From: JAXDLW01 sp050998755
Lineage (GTDB): Bacteria > Chloroflexota > Dormibacteria > DASZGP01
Reading direction: 5' to 3'
Assembly (NCBI GenBank): GCA_050998755.1
Contig: JBPCPW010000011.1
Span: forward strand, 41,752 to 105,751
Length of the DNA stretch: 64,000 nucleotides
The notes below the pieces were generated by a model that was given only the letters and a program-made list of their open reading frames with translations, was not told the DNA's origin and searched no databases. This document shows positions 7,914 to 15,933 of the stretch, piece after piece. Both the position numbers and the translations under genes were made by a program. Position 1 is the stretch's first letter. Each line of letters starts with the position of its first letter.

Positions 7914-9752
7914 TTAGCCCAGCGCCAGGGCTCCGCCGCTCACGAACGGGCTCACCGCGGCCGCGGCGCGCCTGCCGGTGTCCATCCTCACCGCCCCCCC
8001 GCGCACGATGCCATCAAAGTCCTGCAGCCAGCTCGGGTCGTCAGCGACCGCGGCCTCGGCGGCGGGCCCGCCCAGGCGCGATGCAAACCGCGCGGCGAGG
8101 TACGCGAGGCGGCCACTCCCGGTGTCCTCGGCATGTTCGGCGGCCTGGGCCGCCAGCAGTGAGGCCATATAGGTGATGGCCATGCGGCGTTCGATGCGCC
8201 GCATCCTCAGCTGGGCGGCGTCGAGCTCCAGCGTGCCCAGCTGAGCGACCTCGCCGGCCAAATCGCGTCCGCCCTGCGCCAGCGCCATCGCCACCTCCGC
8301 CGCGGGGCCTGCGTGTGCCTGCTCGCAGAGCCGGTCGACCTCGTCGAAGTACGCCGGACCGGCGCCCTTGGACAGGGCGCGCAGCGTGTCGAGGGCCATG
8401 ATGTTGCCTGAGCCCTCCCAGATCGCGTGCACGTAGACGTCACGCAGCAGCCGGCCGTTGGGCCAGTCCTCGATGTAGCCATTTCCGCCGCGCACCTCCA
8501 TCGCCTCGGTCGCCGACACCCGGGCACGCTCCGCGGCGTAGCCCTTCAGCACCGGGGTCAGGATGCGCAGCAGGCGGTCGGCCTCCGCGTCGCCGCGGTC
8601 GGCGCGCTCCAGCGTCTCGGCGACCGCCATCGCCGCGGAGAGGGTCGCCGTGGCGTCTGTCACCAGTTCCACCAGGGTGTCGCGCATCAGCGGGTGACGG
8701 TCCAGGTTGTCGCCAAACGTGACCCGCTGGCGGGTGTGCTCCAGCGACTCGAACACCCCCCGTCGCATCGAGCCGGCGGCGGCCAGGACGATCCCCGCGC
8801 GGGTGTGATTGACCATGTCGAGCATCTGTTTCATGCCACGGTCGAGGTCGCCGACCTGCCAGGCGAAGGCCCCCCGGAGGCCGATCTCGGCGGAGGCCAG
8901 CGCCCTGTTGCCAAATTTCGACTTGAGGCGGTGAAGGATGTAGGCGTTGCGCCGCGGGTCGGCGTTACCCGGATTGTCCTCGACGCCTTCGGGTAGTGCG
9001 CGCGGCATCAGGAAGAGCCCCAGCCCGCGGGTACCCTGGCCCGCGCCCTCCGGACGTGCCAGGACCAGGACGAGGTCGGCCGTCGGGTTGCTGCAGAACC
9101 ATTTCTCGCCATACAGCCGCCAGCTGCCGTCGTCCTGCCGCACGGCGACGCACTCGTTGGCCCCGACATCCGAGCCACCCGCCTTCTCGGTCATGAACAT
9201 CGCCGCGGTGATCATCGTCGCGGGGTCATCGCTGGCGATCCTCGGGATCCACGTTTCGGCCAATACGGGGTCGTTGCGACGCAGCGTGCGGCACATCGCT
9301 GAGGCCATGCCGACGGGGCAGGCACAGATCGGCTGGTCGGCCTGCAGGAAGAGGTACTCGACCCCCACGTGGAGCCCCGCCGGCGCCACGCCGGGAAGAC
9401 CCCGCCAGCCGGGGATGTTGCCCATTCTGACCAGTCCAAATTGGTGCTCGGTGCGCTCAACCTCGCGGAAGTAGGGGTGGTAGTCGACCTCGTCGACCCG
9501 CTGCCCACGGTGGTCGAACTGGCGCAGCACCGGCGGGTTCTGCTCGATGATCGGCATCAGGGGCTCGACCCGGCTCGGGACCAGGGTCCCGGCGTCGCGC
9601 ATGGCCGCCTCGGCGATCGGCCAGGTGGCTTCCCCAACAGAACGGCGGACCAGCCAATGCAGGTGCTCGTCGGCACGGTACCAGTTCTGCTCCTCGACCT
9701 CCGGGATGTGATGCGCCCCGCTGCTCAACTCGCTCAGCCTGCGCGTCTCCAC
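7914..9752 (-). CDS. Acyl-CoA dehydrogenase family protein (AidB-like architecture)
   Basis: About 612 residues. The central region has the acyl-CoA dehydrogenase core: FMTEKAGGSDVGANE (FAD/substrate loop), EKWFCSNPTADLVLVLARPEG, GNRALASAEI, and the C-terminal helical block with EVRGGNGYIEDWPNGRLLRDVYVHAIWEGSGNIMALD. The long N-terminal part and the roughly 100-residue C-terminal helical extension match AidB/long acyl-CoA dehydrogenases rather than short-chain ones. The frame is open to 9821, but the family similarity begins near VETRRLSELSSG, so I placed the start at the GTG 9750-9752; the ATG-like start at 9821 remains possible. It is divergent from the nickel transporter gene. Substrate unknown. 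Confidence 0.82.
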   Translation of the reverse strand: METRRLSELSSGAHHIPEVEEQNWYRADEHLHWLVRRSVGEATWPIAEAAMRDAGTLVPSRVEPLMPIIEQNPPVLRQFDHRGQRVDEVDYHPYFREVERTEHQFGLVRMGNIPGWRGLPGVAPAGLHVGVEYLFLQADQPICACPVGMASAMCRTLRRNDPVLAETWIPRIASDDPATMITAAMFMTEKAGGSDVGANECVAVRQDDGSWRLYGEKWFCSNPTADLVLVLARPEGAGQGTRGLGLFLMPRALPEGVEDNPGNADPRRNAYILHRLKSKFGNRALASAEIGLRGAFAWQVGDLDRGMKQMLDMVNHTRAGIVLAAAGSMRRGVFESLEHTRQRVTFGDNLDRHPLMRDTLVELVTDATATLSAAMAVAETLERADRGDAEADRLLRILTPVLKGYAAERARVSATEAMEVRGGNGYIEDWPNGRLLRDVYVHAIWEGSGNIMALDTLRALSKGAGPAYFDEVDRLCEQAHAGPAAEVAMALAQGGRDLAGEVAQLGTLELDAAQLRMRRIERRMAITYMASLLAAQAAEHAEDTGSGRLAYLAARFASRLGGPAAEAAVADDPSWLQDFDGIVRGGAVRMDTGRRAAAAVSPFVSGGALALG

Positions 9753-9921
9753 CCCGCAAACATACCGCCAATTCGACCGCCCGCCACCGTCACCGAACTC
9801 GATGTTGCGACTCAGTCCCAATAAGCTCTATGCTGCGGCAGGGGTTGATCCGGGCCGGGTTGGGCTCCGAATCATTCTTCGAACTGATTTCGCACGACTA
9901 ACCTGAAGCGGAGGGACCCAG

Positions 9922-11028
9922 ATGATCGCGACACTGAGGCAGGCGCTCCAGGGCGAGGGGACGCAGCGCCGGGTCATCACCCTCTACTCCGTCCTCATCG
10001 GCTTTAACGTGGTCATCTGGGCGCTCACCCTGCTGGCGTCGTTGCGGTTCCCGATCATCCTGGGGATCGCGGCCATCGCCTACGGGTTCGGCCTCCGCCA
10101 CGCCGTCGACCCCGACCACATCGCGGCGATCGACAACACCACGCGCAAGCTGATGCACGAGGGCAAGCGCCCGGTTGCCACAGGGTTCTTCTTCTCCCTG
10201 GGCCACTCCACGATCGTGATCCTGCTTTCTGTCGCGCTGGCCTTCGCGACGTCCTACATCAAGACCAACCTGCCCCAGTTCAAGGCCACCGGCTCGATCA
10301 TCGGGACCTCGGTTTCGGCGCTCTTCCTGCTGATCATCGGGACCATCAACCTGATCGTCATGGTTGACGTCTACCGCCAATACCGCAAGGTGAAGGCCGG
10401 CGGCCAGTACGACGACCAATCGCTCGATGACTACCTGGCCAACCGCGGGCTGCTCGCGCGCCTGTTCCGCCCCGCGCTCAAGCTGGTCGACCAGAGCTGG
10501 AAGATGTACCCGGTCGGCGTCCTCTTCGGCCTTGGCTTCGACACCGCCAGCGAGGTGGGCCTGCTGGCGATCACCGCCGGTTTTGGCGCCAGCGGCCAGA
10601 TCCCGGCGTTCTACATCATCCTGTTCCCGCTGCTGTTCGCCGCCGGCATGTCGCTGATCGACACCACTGACGGTGTCCTGATGCTCGGGGCGTACGGGTG
10701 GGCATTCGTCAAGCCCATCCGCAAGCTGTACTACAACCTCAACATCACCGGGATCTCGGTGCTCGTCGCGATGGTCATCGGCACCATTGAGGCGCTGCAG
10801 GTGATCGGTGTCCAGACGGGCGGCATACGCGGCACAGGCGACGGTCAGACCGGCAACGGCGCCTTCTGGACCTTCGTCAACAACCTCGACATCAGCAAGC
10901 TGGGGTACGTGATCATCGGGATCTTCGTGGTCGCGTGGGTGGGATCAACCGTCTATTACCGGGCCCGAGGGCTGGACAAACTCGGCGACCAGGAGATGAT
11001 CCAGCCGGGGCGCCCCACCGCGAACTGA
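9922..11028 (+). CDS. NiCoT family nickel/cobalt permease
   Basis: 368 residues with about eight membrane helices. The NiCoT signature is present in helix 2 (RHAVDPDHIAAIDN), with further family blocks FFFSLGHSTIV and LGFDTASEVGLL. These residues bind Ni2+ or Co2+ during uptake in HoxN, NixA and NhlF. The start ATG is preceded by gcggaggga. A Fur-family regulator gene follows 49 bases downstream on the same strand, which fits metal-dependent control of uptake. The sequence does not decide between nickel and cobalt preference, and no Ni or B12 enzyme is seen nearby. Confidence 0.92.
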   Translation: MIATLRQALQGEGTQRRVITLYSVLIGFNVVIWALTLLASLRFPIILGIAAIAYGFGLRHAVDPDHIAAIDNTTRKLMHEGKRPVATGFFFSLGHSTIVILLSVALAFATSYIKTNLPQFKATGSIIGTSVSALFLLIIGTINLIVMVDVYRQYRKVKAGGQYDDQSLDDYLANRGLLARLFRPALKLVDQSWKMYPVGVLFGLGFDTASEVGLLAITAGFGASGQIPAFYIILFPLLFAAGMSLIDTTDGVLMLGAYGWAFVKPIRKLYYNLNITGISVLVAMVIGTIEALQVIGVQTGGIRGTGDGQTGNGAFWTFVNNLDISKLGYVIIGIFVVAWVGSTVYYRARGLDKLGDQEMIQPGRPTAN

Positions 11029-11077
11029 GCCAGCAGCCGCTTTCAGCAGTCCGGCCAGCGCCGATAATCGCCGGGTC

Positions 11078-11509
11078 ATGAGCGGGATGGCCGACCTCCA
11101 GCGCCATGGATATCGCAGGACGGCGCAGCGCGCGGTGATCTTGGACATCCTGGAGAACAGCAGGGAGCACATGACCGCGGCCCAGATCGCGGACGCCGTC
11201 GCGGTTGGCGACGTCACCCTCACCCGCAGCACCGTCTACCGGACCCTGGACACCCTGGTCGACGTGGGCGTCATCCACGCCTCCCGGATCGGCAGATCGA
11301 TGTACTACGAATTTGCCCACGAGGGCGTCGCGGAGAGCCACCACCACCTGGTCTGCTCTTCCTGCCGGGCCACGGTGCACATCCAGGGGGGGGAGGTCGA
11401 TGCCAGCCTCACGCGCGCCGCTTCCAGAGTGGGGTTCGCGGTCGCCGACGTGCAGGTGCTGGGTGGCGGCCTCTGTCGGGCCTGCCGCGGGCGGCATGCG
11501 CCGCGGTAA
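11078..11509 (+). CDS. Fur family transcriptional regulator (Zur/Nur type)
   Basis: 143 residues. The winged-helix part (residues 5-75) contains RRTAQRAVILDILENSREHMTAAQI and the recognition helix STVYRTLDTLVDVGVI. The dimerisation/metal domain has ESHHHLVCSSC, with the regulatory histidines and first CxxC, and the second CRAC near the C-terminus, which together form the structural zinc site of Fur proteins. It sits directly after the nickel/cobalt permease gene, so a nickel- or zinc-sensing role is more likely than iron. I did not find a clear palindromic Fur-type box in the 100 bases before the permease gene. Confidence 0.88.
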   Translation: MSGMADLQRHGYRRTAQRAVILDILENSREHMTAAQIADAVAVGDVTLTRSTVYRTLDTLVDVGVIHASRIGRSMYYEFAHEGVAESHHHLVCSSCRATVHIQGGEVDASLTRAASRVGFAVADVQVLGGGLCRACRGRHAPR

Positions 11510-11554
11510 TTCGAAAATGCGGGACTTTTTTCCCTTCCTGAGGGTTCAACAAGC

Positions 11555-11965
11555 ATGAGCAAAAACACCACCGACACCCAACGCGAGATCAGCCTGACCG
11601 ACGAAGAGTGGCGACAGCGCCTCAGCCCCGAGCAGTACAACGTGCTGCGCGGCCACGGTACCGAGCGTGCGTTCACCGGCCAGTACTGGAATGACCACGG
11701 CGACGGTACCTATCAGTGTGCCGCCTGTGATGCCGAACTCTTCGGCTCCGATACCAAGTTCGACTCGGGCACCGGCTGGCCCAGTTTCTGGGAGCCCAAG
11801 AACCTGGAGAACGTCGAACTGCACGAGGATCGCACCTTCTTCATGAAGCGCACCGAGGTTCTCTGCAAGCGCTGTGGTTCGCACCTGGGCCACGTCTTTG
11901 ACGACGGTCCCAACCCCACCGGTCAGCGGTACTGCATCAACTCGGCGGCCCTCAAGAAGCAGTAA
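11555..11965 (+). CDS. msrB: Peptide-methionine (R)-S-oxide reductase MsrB
   Basis: 136 residues, the usual length of a stand-alone MsrB. The four zinc ligands are seen as two CxxC pairs (CAACDAELF and CKRCGSHLGHVF). The catalytic cysteine is in RYCINSAAL near the C-terminus, and GTGWPSFW and GHVFDDGP are family blocks. The enzyme reduces the R form of methionine sulfoxide in oxidised proteins, using thioredoxin. The start ATG follows gagggttcaacaagc. The gene appears to be its own unit between the Fur-family gene and a histidine phosphatase gene. Confidence 0.95.
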   Translation: MSKNTTDTQREISLTDEEWRQRLSPEQYNVLRGHGTERAFTGQYWNDHGDGTYQCAACDAELFGSDTKFDSGTGWPSFWEPKNLENVELHEDRTFFMKRTEVLCKRCGSHLGHVFDDGPNPTGQRYCINSAALKKQ

Positions 11966-12013
11966 CCCGGCGTCAATCGCGGGCGCCGGCTGCGCCCAAC
12001 TAACATTGGCGCC

Positions 12014-12751
12014 GTGCCGGAGGCCAACGTGCGGGCGTCATTTCTGCAGGCCATGGGCAGGTTGCATGAACGCTTCCTGGTCGATGTCCCTGGCGTGACC
12101 GAGGTCTGGTTGGTGCGCCACGGCGACGCCTACGGGGAACTGGTGATGCCCGACGACCCCGATGGGCCAGGGGGCTCCAGCGCGCCCGTCAGCGACCGAG
12201 GCATCCTCGGGGCGTCCGGCCGGATCGACCCCCCTCTCAGTCTCGCCGGACGGGAACAGGCGTCACGGCTGGGAACCAGGCTGGCGGCCTCGGGCGTGAC
12301 CCGCGTCTGGTCCAGCAACCTGTTGCGTGCCAGGCAGACGGCGGAGCTGGCGGCCGCGCCGGGGAACCTCAATCTCGAGGTTGACGATCGGCTTCGAGAG
12401 GTGACCACGCATTGGGACGGGGCACCAGATGTCAGCCCAGCGGTCAGTATCGAGGAGCCGTCCACCCCGTATATCCCGTTTGTCGAGCCCCTCGAGGAAG
12501 TGGTGGCGCGGATGGACGCTGCGGTGCGTGAGATCGCCGCCACCGCCGGCCCCGGCGGGCGGGTCGCCGCGGTGAGCCATGCCGGCGCGATCAGCATGTA
12601 CGTGGCCCACGTCCTGCGTCTCGATTCCGGACCGCTGCGGATGCTGCCCCGGTTCACCAGCGTCACGGTGATCCTGGTCAAAGACGGACAGGTCGTGGTC
12701 CAGTCGGTTGGCGACATCGGGCACCTGGTGCGGGAGGCGGTTGGTGTCTGA
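12014..12751 (+). CDS. Histidine phosphatase family protein
   Basis: 245 residues, GTG start. The phosphoglycerate-mutase-like signature LVRHGDAYGE lies at about residues 33-42. The second half of the active site is seen in VWSSNLLRARQTAE, the LREV region and the SHAGAISMYVAH segment. The histidine in RHG is the phosphorylated nucleophile in this superfamily, which removes phosphate from sugars, nucleotides or lipids. The gene overlaps the following kinase-like gene by 8 bases (GTG at 12744 inside its last codons), and an ACAD11-like dehydrogenase follows, so a phosphatase step within that pathway is likely. Substrate unknown. Confidence 0.85.
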   Translation: MPEANVRASFLQAMGRLHERFLVDVPGVTEVWLVRHGDAYGELVMPDDPDGPGGSSAPVSDRGILGASGRIDPPLSLAGREQASRLGTRLAASGVTRVWSSNLLRARQTAELAAAPGNLNLEVDDRLREVTTHWDGAPDVSPAVSIEEPSTPYIPFVEPLEEVVARMDAAVREIAATAGPGGRVAAVSHAGAISMYVAHVLRLDSGPLRMLPRFTSVTVILVKDGQVVVQSVGDIGHLVREAVGV

Positions 12752-13769
12752 GACCCCACAGACGGTGCCGGCGGCGATGCCCATCGCGGAACTCGGGGAT
12801 CGGCTACAGGCGCACCTCCGCCGTGAGTTGGGGCGCGACGGGCTGCACCTGGGACCCATCGAGGCCATCCCCGAAGGTCACTCCGGGTTCACGTACTTCG
12901 TCACCGCGAGCGACGGCAATTGGAGCCAGCGGATGGTGCTGCGCCTGCCACCGCCGGGGGCCCGGATCGCCGGGCCGGCGGACGTACTGCGGCAGGGACG
13001 GATCATGGCCTCGCTGCACGACCACGGCCTGCCCACGCCCCGGATCATCGCCAACTGCGAGGACGCCACGATCCTCGATGGCCGGCCGTTCTGCCTGATG
13101 GAGGCGGTGCAGGGCGCGCGCATCGAGCAGGCGGTGAGGGATTTCCCGGCCCTGCAGATCGCCGAGGCCGCGGTGACCACCCTGAAGCGAATCCAGGCCG
13201 TACCGGTCAGCCGCACCGGCATAGGTCATGAGCCGCCAGTTCCGCTGGCCGACGAGATGATGCGATGGGCGTGGCTGATGCAGCGCGCCCCAGAGGAACT
13301 GACCGGCCGGGCGCCGACCCTGGGCAGCGCGCTGGCCAGCAACAGGCCGGAGGATCCCAGTCCGACCCTGGTCCATGCCGATTACCACTACGGCAACATG
13401 CTGTTCGCGCCCGGCGTCGAAGGCCGGCCTGAGGTGGTCGCGGTGCTGGACTGGGAGATCGCCGAGATCGGCGCCCCCCTGCTGGATCTCGGTTGCCTGT
13501 GCATCGTGGCGCAGCGCAACCGGGATGTCCCTGGCGCGCCCAATCCTGGTGGTGGTATCGACCTGGAGATCGACGATGTCGTCCGGGTCTACGGTGCGGA
13601 CCCTGCCGAGGCCCGCTGGTACCTCGCGCTGAGTTGCTACAAGTACGCCTCGATCTTCGGTTACAACCTGATGCTGCACCGGCGCGGCAAGCGCCCCGAC
13701 CCGATGTACGAAGGCCTCACCGGGGTCATCGTGGCGCTCGTCGACAGCGGCCTCGAGCTGCTGGCATGA
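12744..13769 (+). CDS. Phosphotransferase family protein (APH fold, ACAD10/11- and LvaA-like)
   Basis: 341 residues from the GTG at 12744. This start overlaps the previous stop and avoids a leader read out of the phosphatase gene; an ATG at 12777 is the alternative. The protein-kinase-like aminoglycoside phosphotransferase fold is shown by EGHSGFTYFVTASDG near the N-terminus, the catalytic loop LVHADYHYGNMLF (HxDxxxxN) and VLDWEIAEIG (metal-binding aspartate). The next gene encodes an ACAD11-like dehydrogenase; in vertebrate ACAD10/11 these two activities are fused, and in Pseudomonas LvaA this kinase phosphorylates 4-hydroxyacyl-CoA. The same reaction is a reasonable inference here, rather than antibiotic resistance. 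Confidence 0.85.
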   Translation: MSETPQTVPAAMPIAELGDRLQAHLRRELGRDGLHLGPIEAIPEGHSGFTYFVTASDGNWSQRMVLRLPPPGARIAGPADVLRQGRIMASLHDHGLPTPRIIANCEDATILDGRPFCLMEAVQGARIEQAVRDFPALQIAEAAVTTLKRIQAVPVSRTGIGHEPPVPLADEMMRWAWLMQRAPEELTGRAPTLGSALASNRPEDPSPTLVHADYHYGNMLFAPGVEGRPEVVAVLDWEIAEIGAPLLDLGCLCIVAQRNRDVPGAPNPGGGIDLEIDDVVRVYGADPAEARWYLALSCYKYASIFGYNLMLHRRGKRPDPMYEGLTGVIVALVDSGLELLA

Positions 13770-13803
13770 CAGAATCAATCTGCCGCCTGAGGAGGACGTT
13801 TAC

Positions 13804-15099
13804 GTGAGCTGGGATTTCTCTACCGACCCTGAGTTCCAGGCCAAGCTGGACTGGATGCGCGAGTTCGTCCGCGAGGAGGTGATGCCGCTTGAGGTGGTCG
13901 ACACCGACCTCGCCGGGTTCACCCGTCTGATCCGCCCGCTTCAGGACCAGGTCAAGGCCCAGGGCCTCTGGGCCACCCACCTGCCGCCGGAGCATGGCGG
14001 CCAGGGTTACGGGCAGGTGAAGCTGGGACTGATGCACGAGATCGAGGGCGCATCCATGTGGGCCCCCTCGGTCTTCGGCAACCAGGCCCCGGACTCGGGT
14101 AACTCGGAGATCCTGGCGATGTACGGCACCGACGGGCAGAAGCGCACCTGGCTCGAGCCTCTGCTGGCCGGCGAGATGCGCAGCGCGTTCTCGATGACCG
14201 AGCCGGCCCCCGGCGCAGGTGCCGACCCCACGATGCTCAAGACCGTGGCCCGGCGGGACGGCGATCAATGGGTGATCGACGGCCACAAATGGTTCACCAG
14301 CAACGCCATGGTCGCCGACTTCCTGATCGTGATGTGCGTCACCGACCCGGAGAACCCGAATCCCTACTCGCGAGCGTCGATGATCATCGTGCCCAAGGAC
14401 GCCCCAGGCCTGAACGTGGTCCGCAACATTCCCAACATGGCCAGCGAGCACGAGCCGTTCGGCTTCGGGCACTCGGAGGTCCTCTACGAAAACTGCCGGG
14501 TGCCTGCGGCCAACCTGCTCGGCCCTGAAGGGTCCGGGTTCCTGATCGCCCAGATGCGCCTCGGCCCGGGACGCATCCATCACTGCATGCGCTGGCTCGG
14601 CGTGGGTCGCCGGGCGTTCGACATGATGTGCGAACGGGCCCTGCAGCGCCAGGCGTTCGGCGGCGACCTGGCCCGCAAGCAGACCGTGCAGAACTGGATC
14701 GCGGACTCCGCCGCGGAGATGCAGGCCGCGCGGCTGATGACCCTGCAGGCGGCCTGGAAGATCGACCAGGACGGCGCCGCCGCGGCCAGGAAGGAGATCT
14801 CGATGATCAAGTTCTTCGGCGCCAAGGTGCTGCTCGACGTGATCGACCGCTCGATCCAGGTGCACGGCTCGCTGGGGTTCTCCAGCGACATTCCGCTTGA
14901 GGCCATGTACCGCCACGCCCGCGCCGCCCGCATCTACGACGGCCCTGACGAGGTGCACCGCGTCACGGTGGCGCGCCAGGTCCTCAAGGACTACACGCCC
15001 GCCGACGGCCCGTGGCCGCGCGACCACATCCCAACCCGGCGTGAGGCGGCCCAGAAGAAGTTTGCCTCGCTCCTGGAGCAGGCGACCGCCAATCTCTGA
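13804..15099 (+). CDS. Acyl-CoA dehydrogenase, ACAD11-like
   Basis: 431 residues, GTG start with gaggacgt upstream. It is a full-length acyl-CoA dehydrogenase: N-terminal helical domain to about 130, SMTEPAPGAGADPT, the beta domain with HKWFTSNAMVADFLIV, and the C-terminal helical domain with LGPGRIHHCMRWLGVGRRA, KEISMIKFFGAK, VHGSLGFSSD and YDGPDEVHR. FGNQAPDSGNSE and RLGPGRIHHCMR are blocks I associate specifically with the ACAD10/11 branch. That branch acts on 4-phosphorylated acyl-CoA made by a partner kinase, and the kinase gene is 34 bases upstream here. FAD cofactor; electrons would go to ETF, encoded elsewhere in the window. Confidence 0.9.
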   Translation: MSWDFSTDPEFQAKLDWMREFVREEVMPLEVVDTDLAGFTRLIRPLQDQVKAQGLWATHLPPEHGGQGYGQVKLGLMHEIEGASMWAPSVFGNQAPDSGNSEILAMYGTDGQKRTWLEPLLAGEMRSAFSMTEPAPGAGADPTMLKTVARRDGDQWVIDGHKWFTSNAMVADFLIVMCVTDPENPNPYSRASMIIVPKDAPGLNVVRNIPNMASEHEPFGFGHSEVLYENCRVPAANLLGPEGSGFLIAQMRLGPGRIHHCMRWLGVGRRAFDMMCERALQRQAFGGDLARKQTVQNWIADSAAEMQAARLMTLQAAWKIDQDGAAAARKEISMIKFFGAKVLLDVIDRSIQVHGSLGFSSDIPLEAMYRHARAARIYDGPDEVHRVTVARQVLKDYTPADGPWPRDHIPTRREAAQKKFASLLEQATANL

Positions 15100-15121
15100 A
15101 CGGCGCGGCGGCGCCAGGCGG

Positions 15122-15826
15122 TTGCCGGTTGCGGTCGTCCCGGTGTTGCTCCTTGTCGTCCTCGCGGTCGCGGCCGTGGTGGTGCTGCGGCGGGGCGGTG
15201 GCGCGGTGACGCCGGGTGGCGAGTTGCACTACCTCGCGCTGGGTGACTCGTACACCATCGGGACCGCGCTGGGTGCCGACAAGAGCTTCCCCCCGCGCCT
15301 GGCCAAACACCTCGAGGCAGCGACGGGGAAGCGGGTGGGGGTGGTCAACCTTGGCGTCAACGGCTACACCACCGACAACCTGATCCGGGACGAGCTGCCC
15401 CATCTTCACGACGCCCATTGGGACCTGGTGACGGTGCTGATCGGGGTCAATGATTATGTTCAGGGACGTTCCGAGGGGCAGTACCGCACCAGCCTGCGGC
15501 GGATCTACGACGAGCTCAGGCAGGCGGGCCTGCCGCACGGCCGGGTTATAGCGGTATCGATTCCCGACTTCTCCTTCACGGAGGCGGGGAGCAGCTTCGG
15601 CCAACCTGCCGAGATCGAGGCCGGACTGCGACGCTTCAACGTGGTCAACCGGGAGGAGGCCGACCGCGCCGGCCTGCCGTTTGTCGACATCTTCGAGGTC
15701 AGCCGGTCGGGGATCGGCCGCCCGGGCTGGGTGGCGGGAGACGGCCTTCACCCGGGAGAGCCCCAGCTGCAGGCCTGGGCGGACCACATCTGGGAACAAT
15801 CCCGAGCCGCACTCACCGCACCGTAG
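15122..15826 (+). CDS. SGNH/GDSL-type hydrolase, membrane-anchored
   Basis: About 234 residues. A single hydrophobic helix near the N-terminus (after ARR) anchors or exports the protein. All four SGNH blocks follow: GDSYTIG (nucleophile serine), NLGVNGYTT (glycine), IGVNDY (asparagine) and DGLHPGEPQ (catalytic histidine). These enzymes are esterases, lipases or carbohydrate deacetylases acting outside the cytoplasm. No ATG or GTG lies in the right place. I used TTG 15122, although its Shine-Dalgarno-like aggcgg is too close; TTG 15062 inside the previous gene and GTG 15143 are alternatives, so the start is uncertain. Confidence 0.78.
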   Translation: MPVAVVPVLLLVVLAVAAVVVLRRGGGAVTPGGELHYLALGDSYTIGTALGADKSFPPRLAKHLEAATGKRVGVVNLGVNGYTTDNLIRDELPHLHDAHWDLVTVLIGVNDYVQGRSEGQYRTSLRRIYDELRQAGLPHGRVIAVSIPDFSFTEAGSSFGQPAEIEAGLRRFNVVNREEADRAGLPFVDIFEVSRSGIGRPGWVAGDGLHPGEPQLQAWADHIWEQSRAALTAP

Positions 15827-15933
15827 CAACACCATGAGTTGTCAGCAGTTGTAAACTCCCGTCAGCGTTTGTAAAGACATTGGTGTGCCCCACGCCCGCT
15901 GGGGTTGGCGCCGCCGCCAGCGGGAGTGACGAC

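Noticed and set aside
9822..9921. Metal or cobalamin riboswitch before the nickel/cobalt permease
   Set aside because: The gap is too short and I could not find the conserved B12-box or a NiCo-type fold.
11515..11540. Intrinsic terminator in the GGGACTTTTTTCCC region before msrB
   Set aside because: The T-run sits inside the would-be loop of a short 4 bp stem, so it does not form a normal terminator.
12744..13769. Aminoglycoside resistance kinase
   Set aside because: The APH fold is present, but the neighbouring ACAD11-like dehydrogenase makes an acyl-CoA kinase role far more likely.
13726..15027. 433-residue minus-strand frame opposite the ACAD11-like gene
   Set aside because: His/Val/Gly/Arg-rich antisense shadow; the plus-strand gene is unmistakable.
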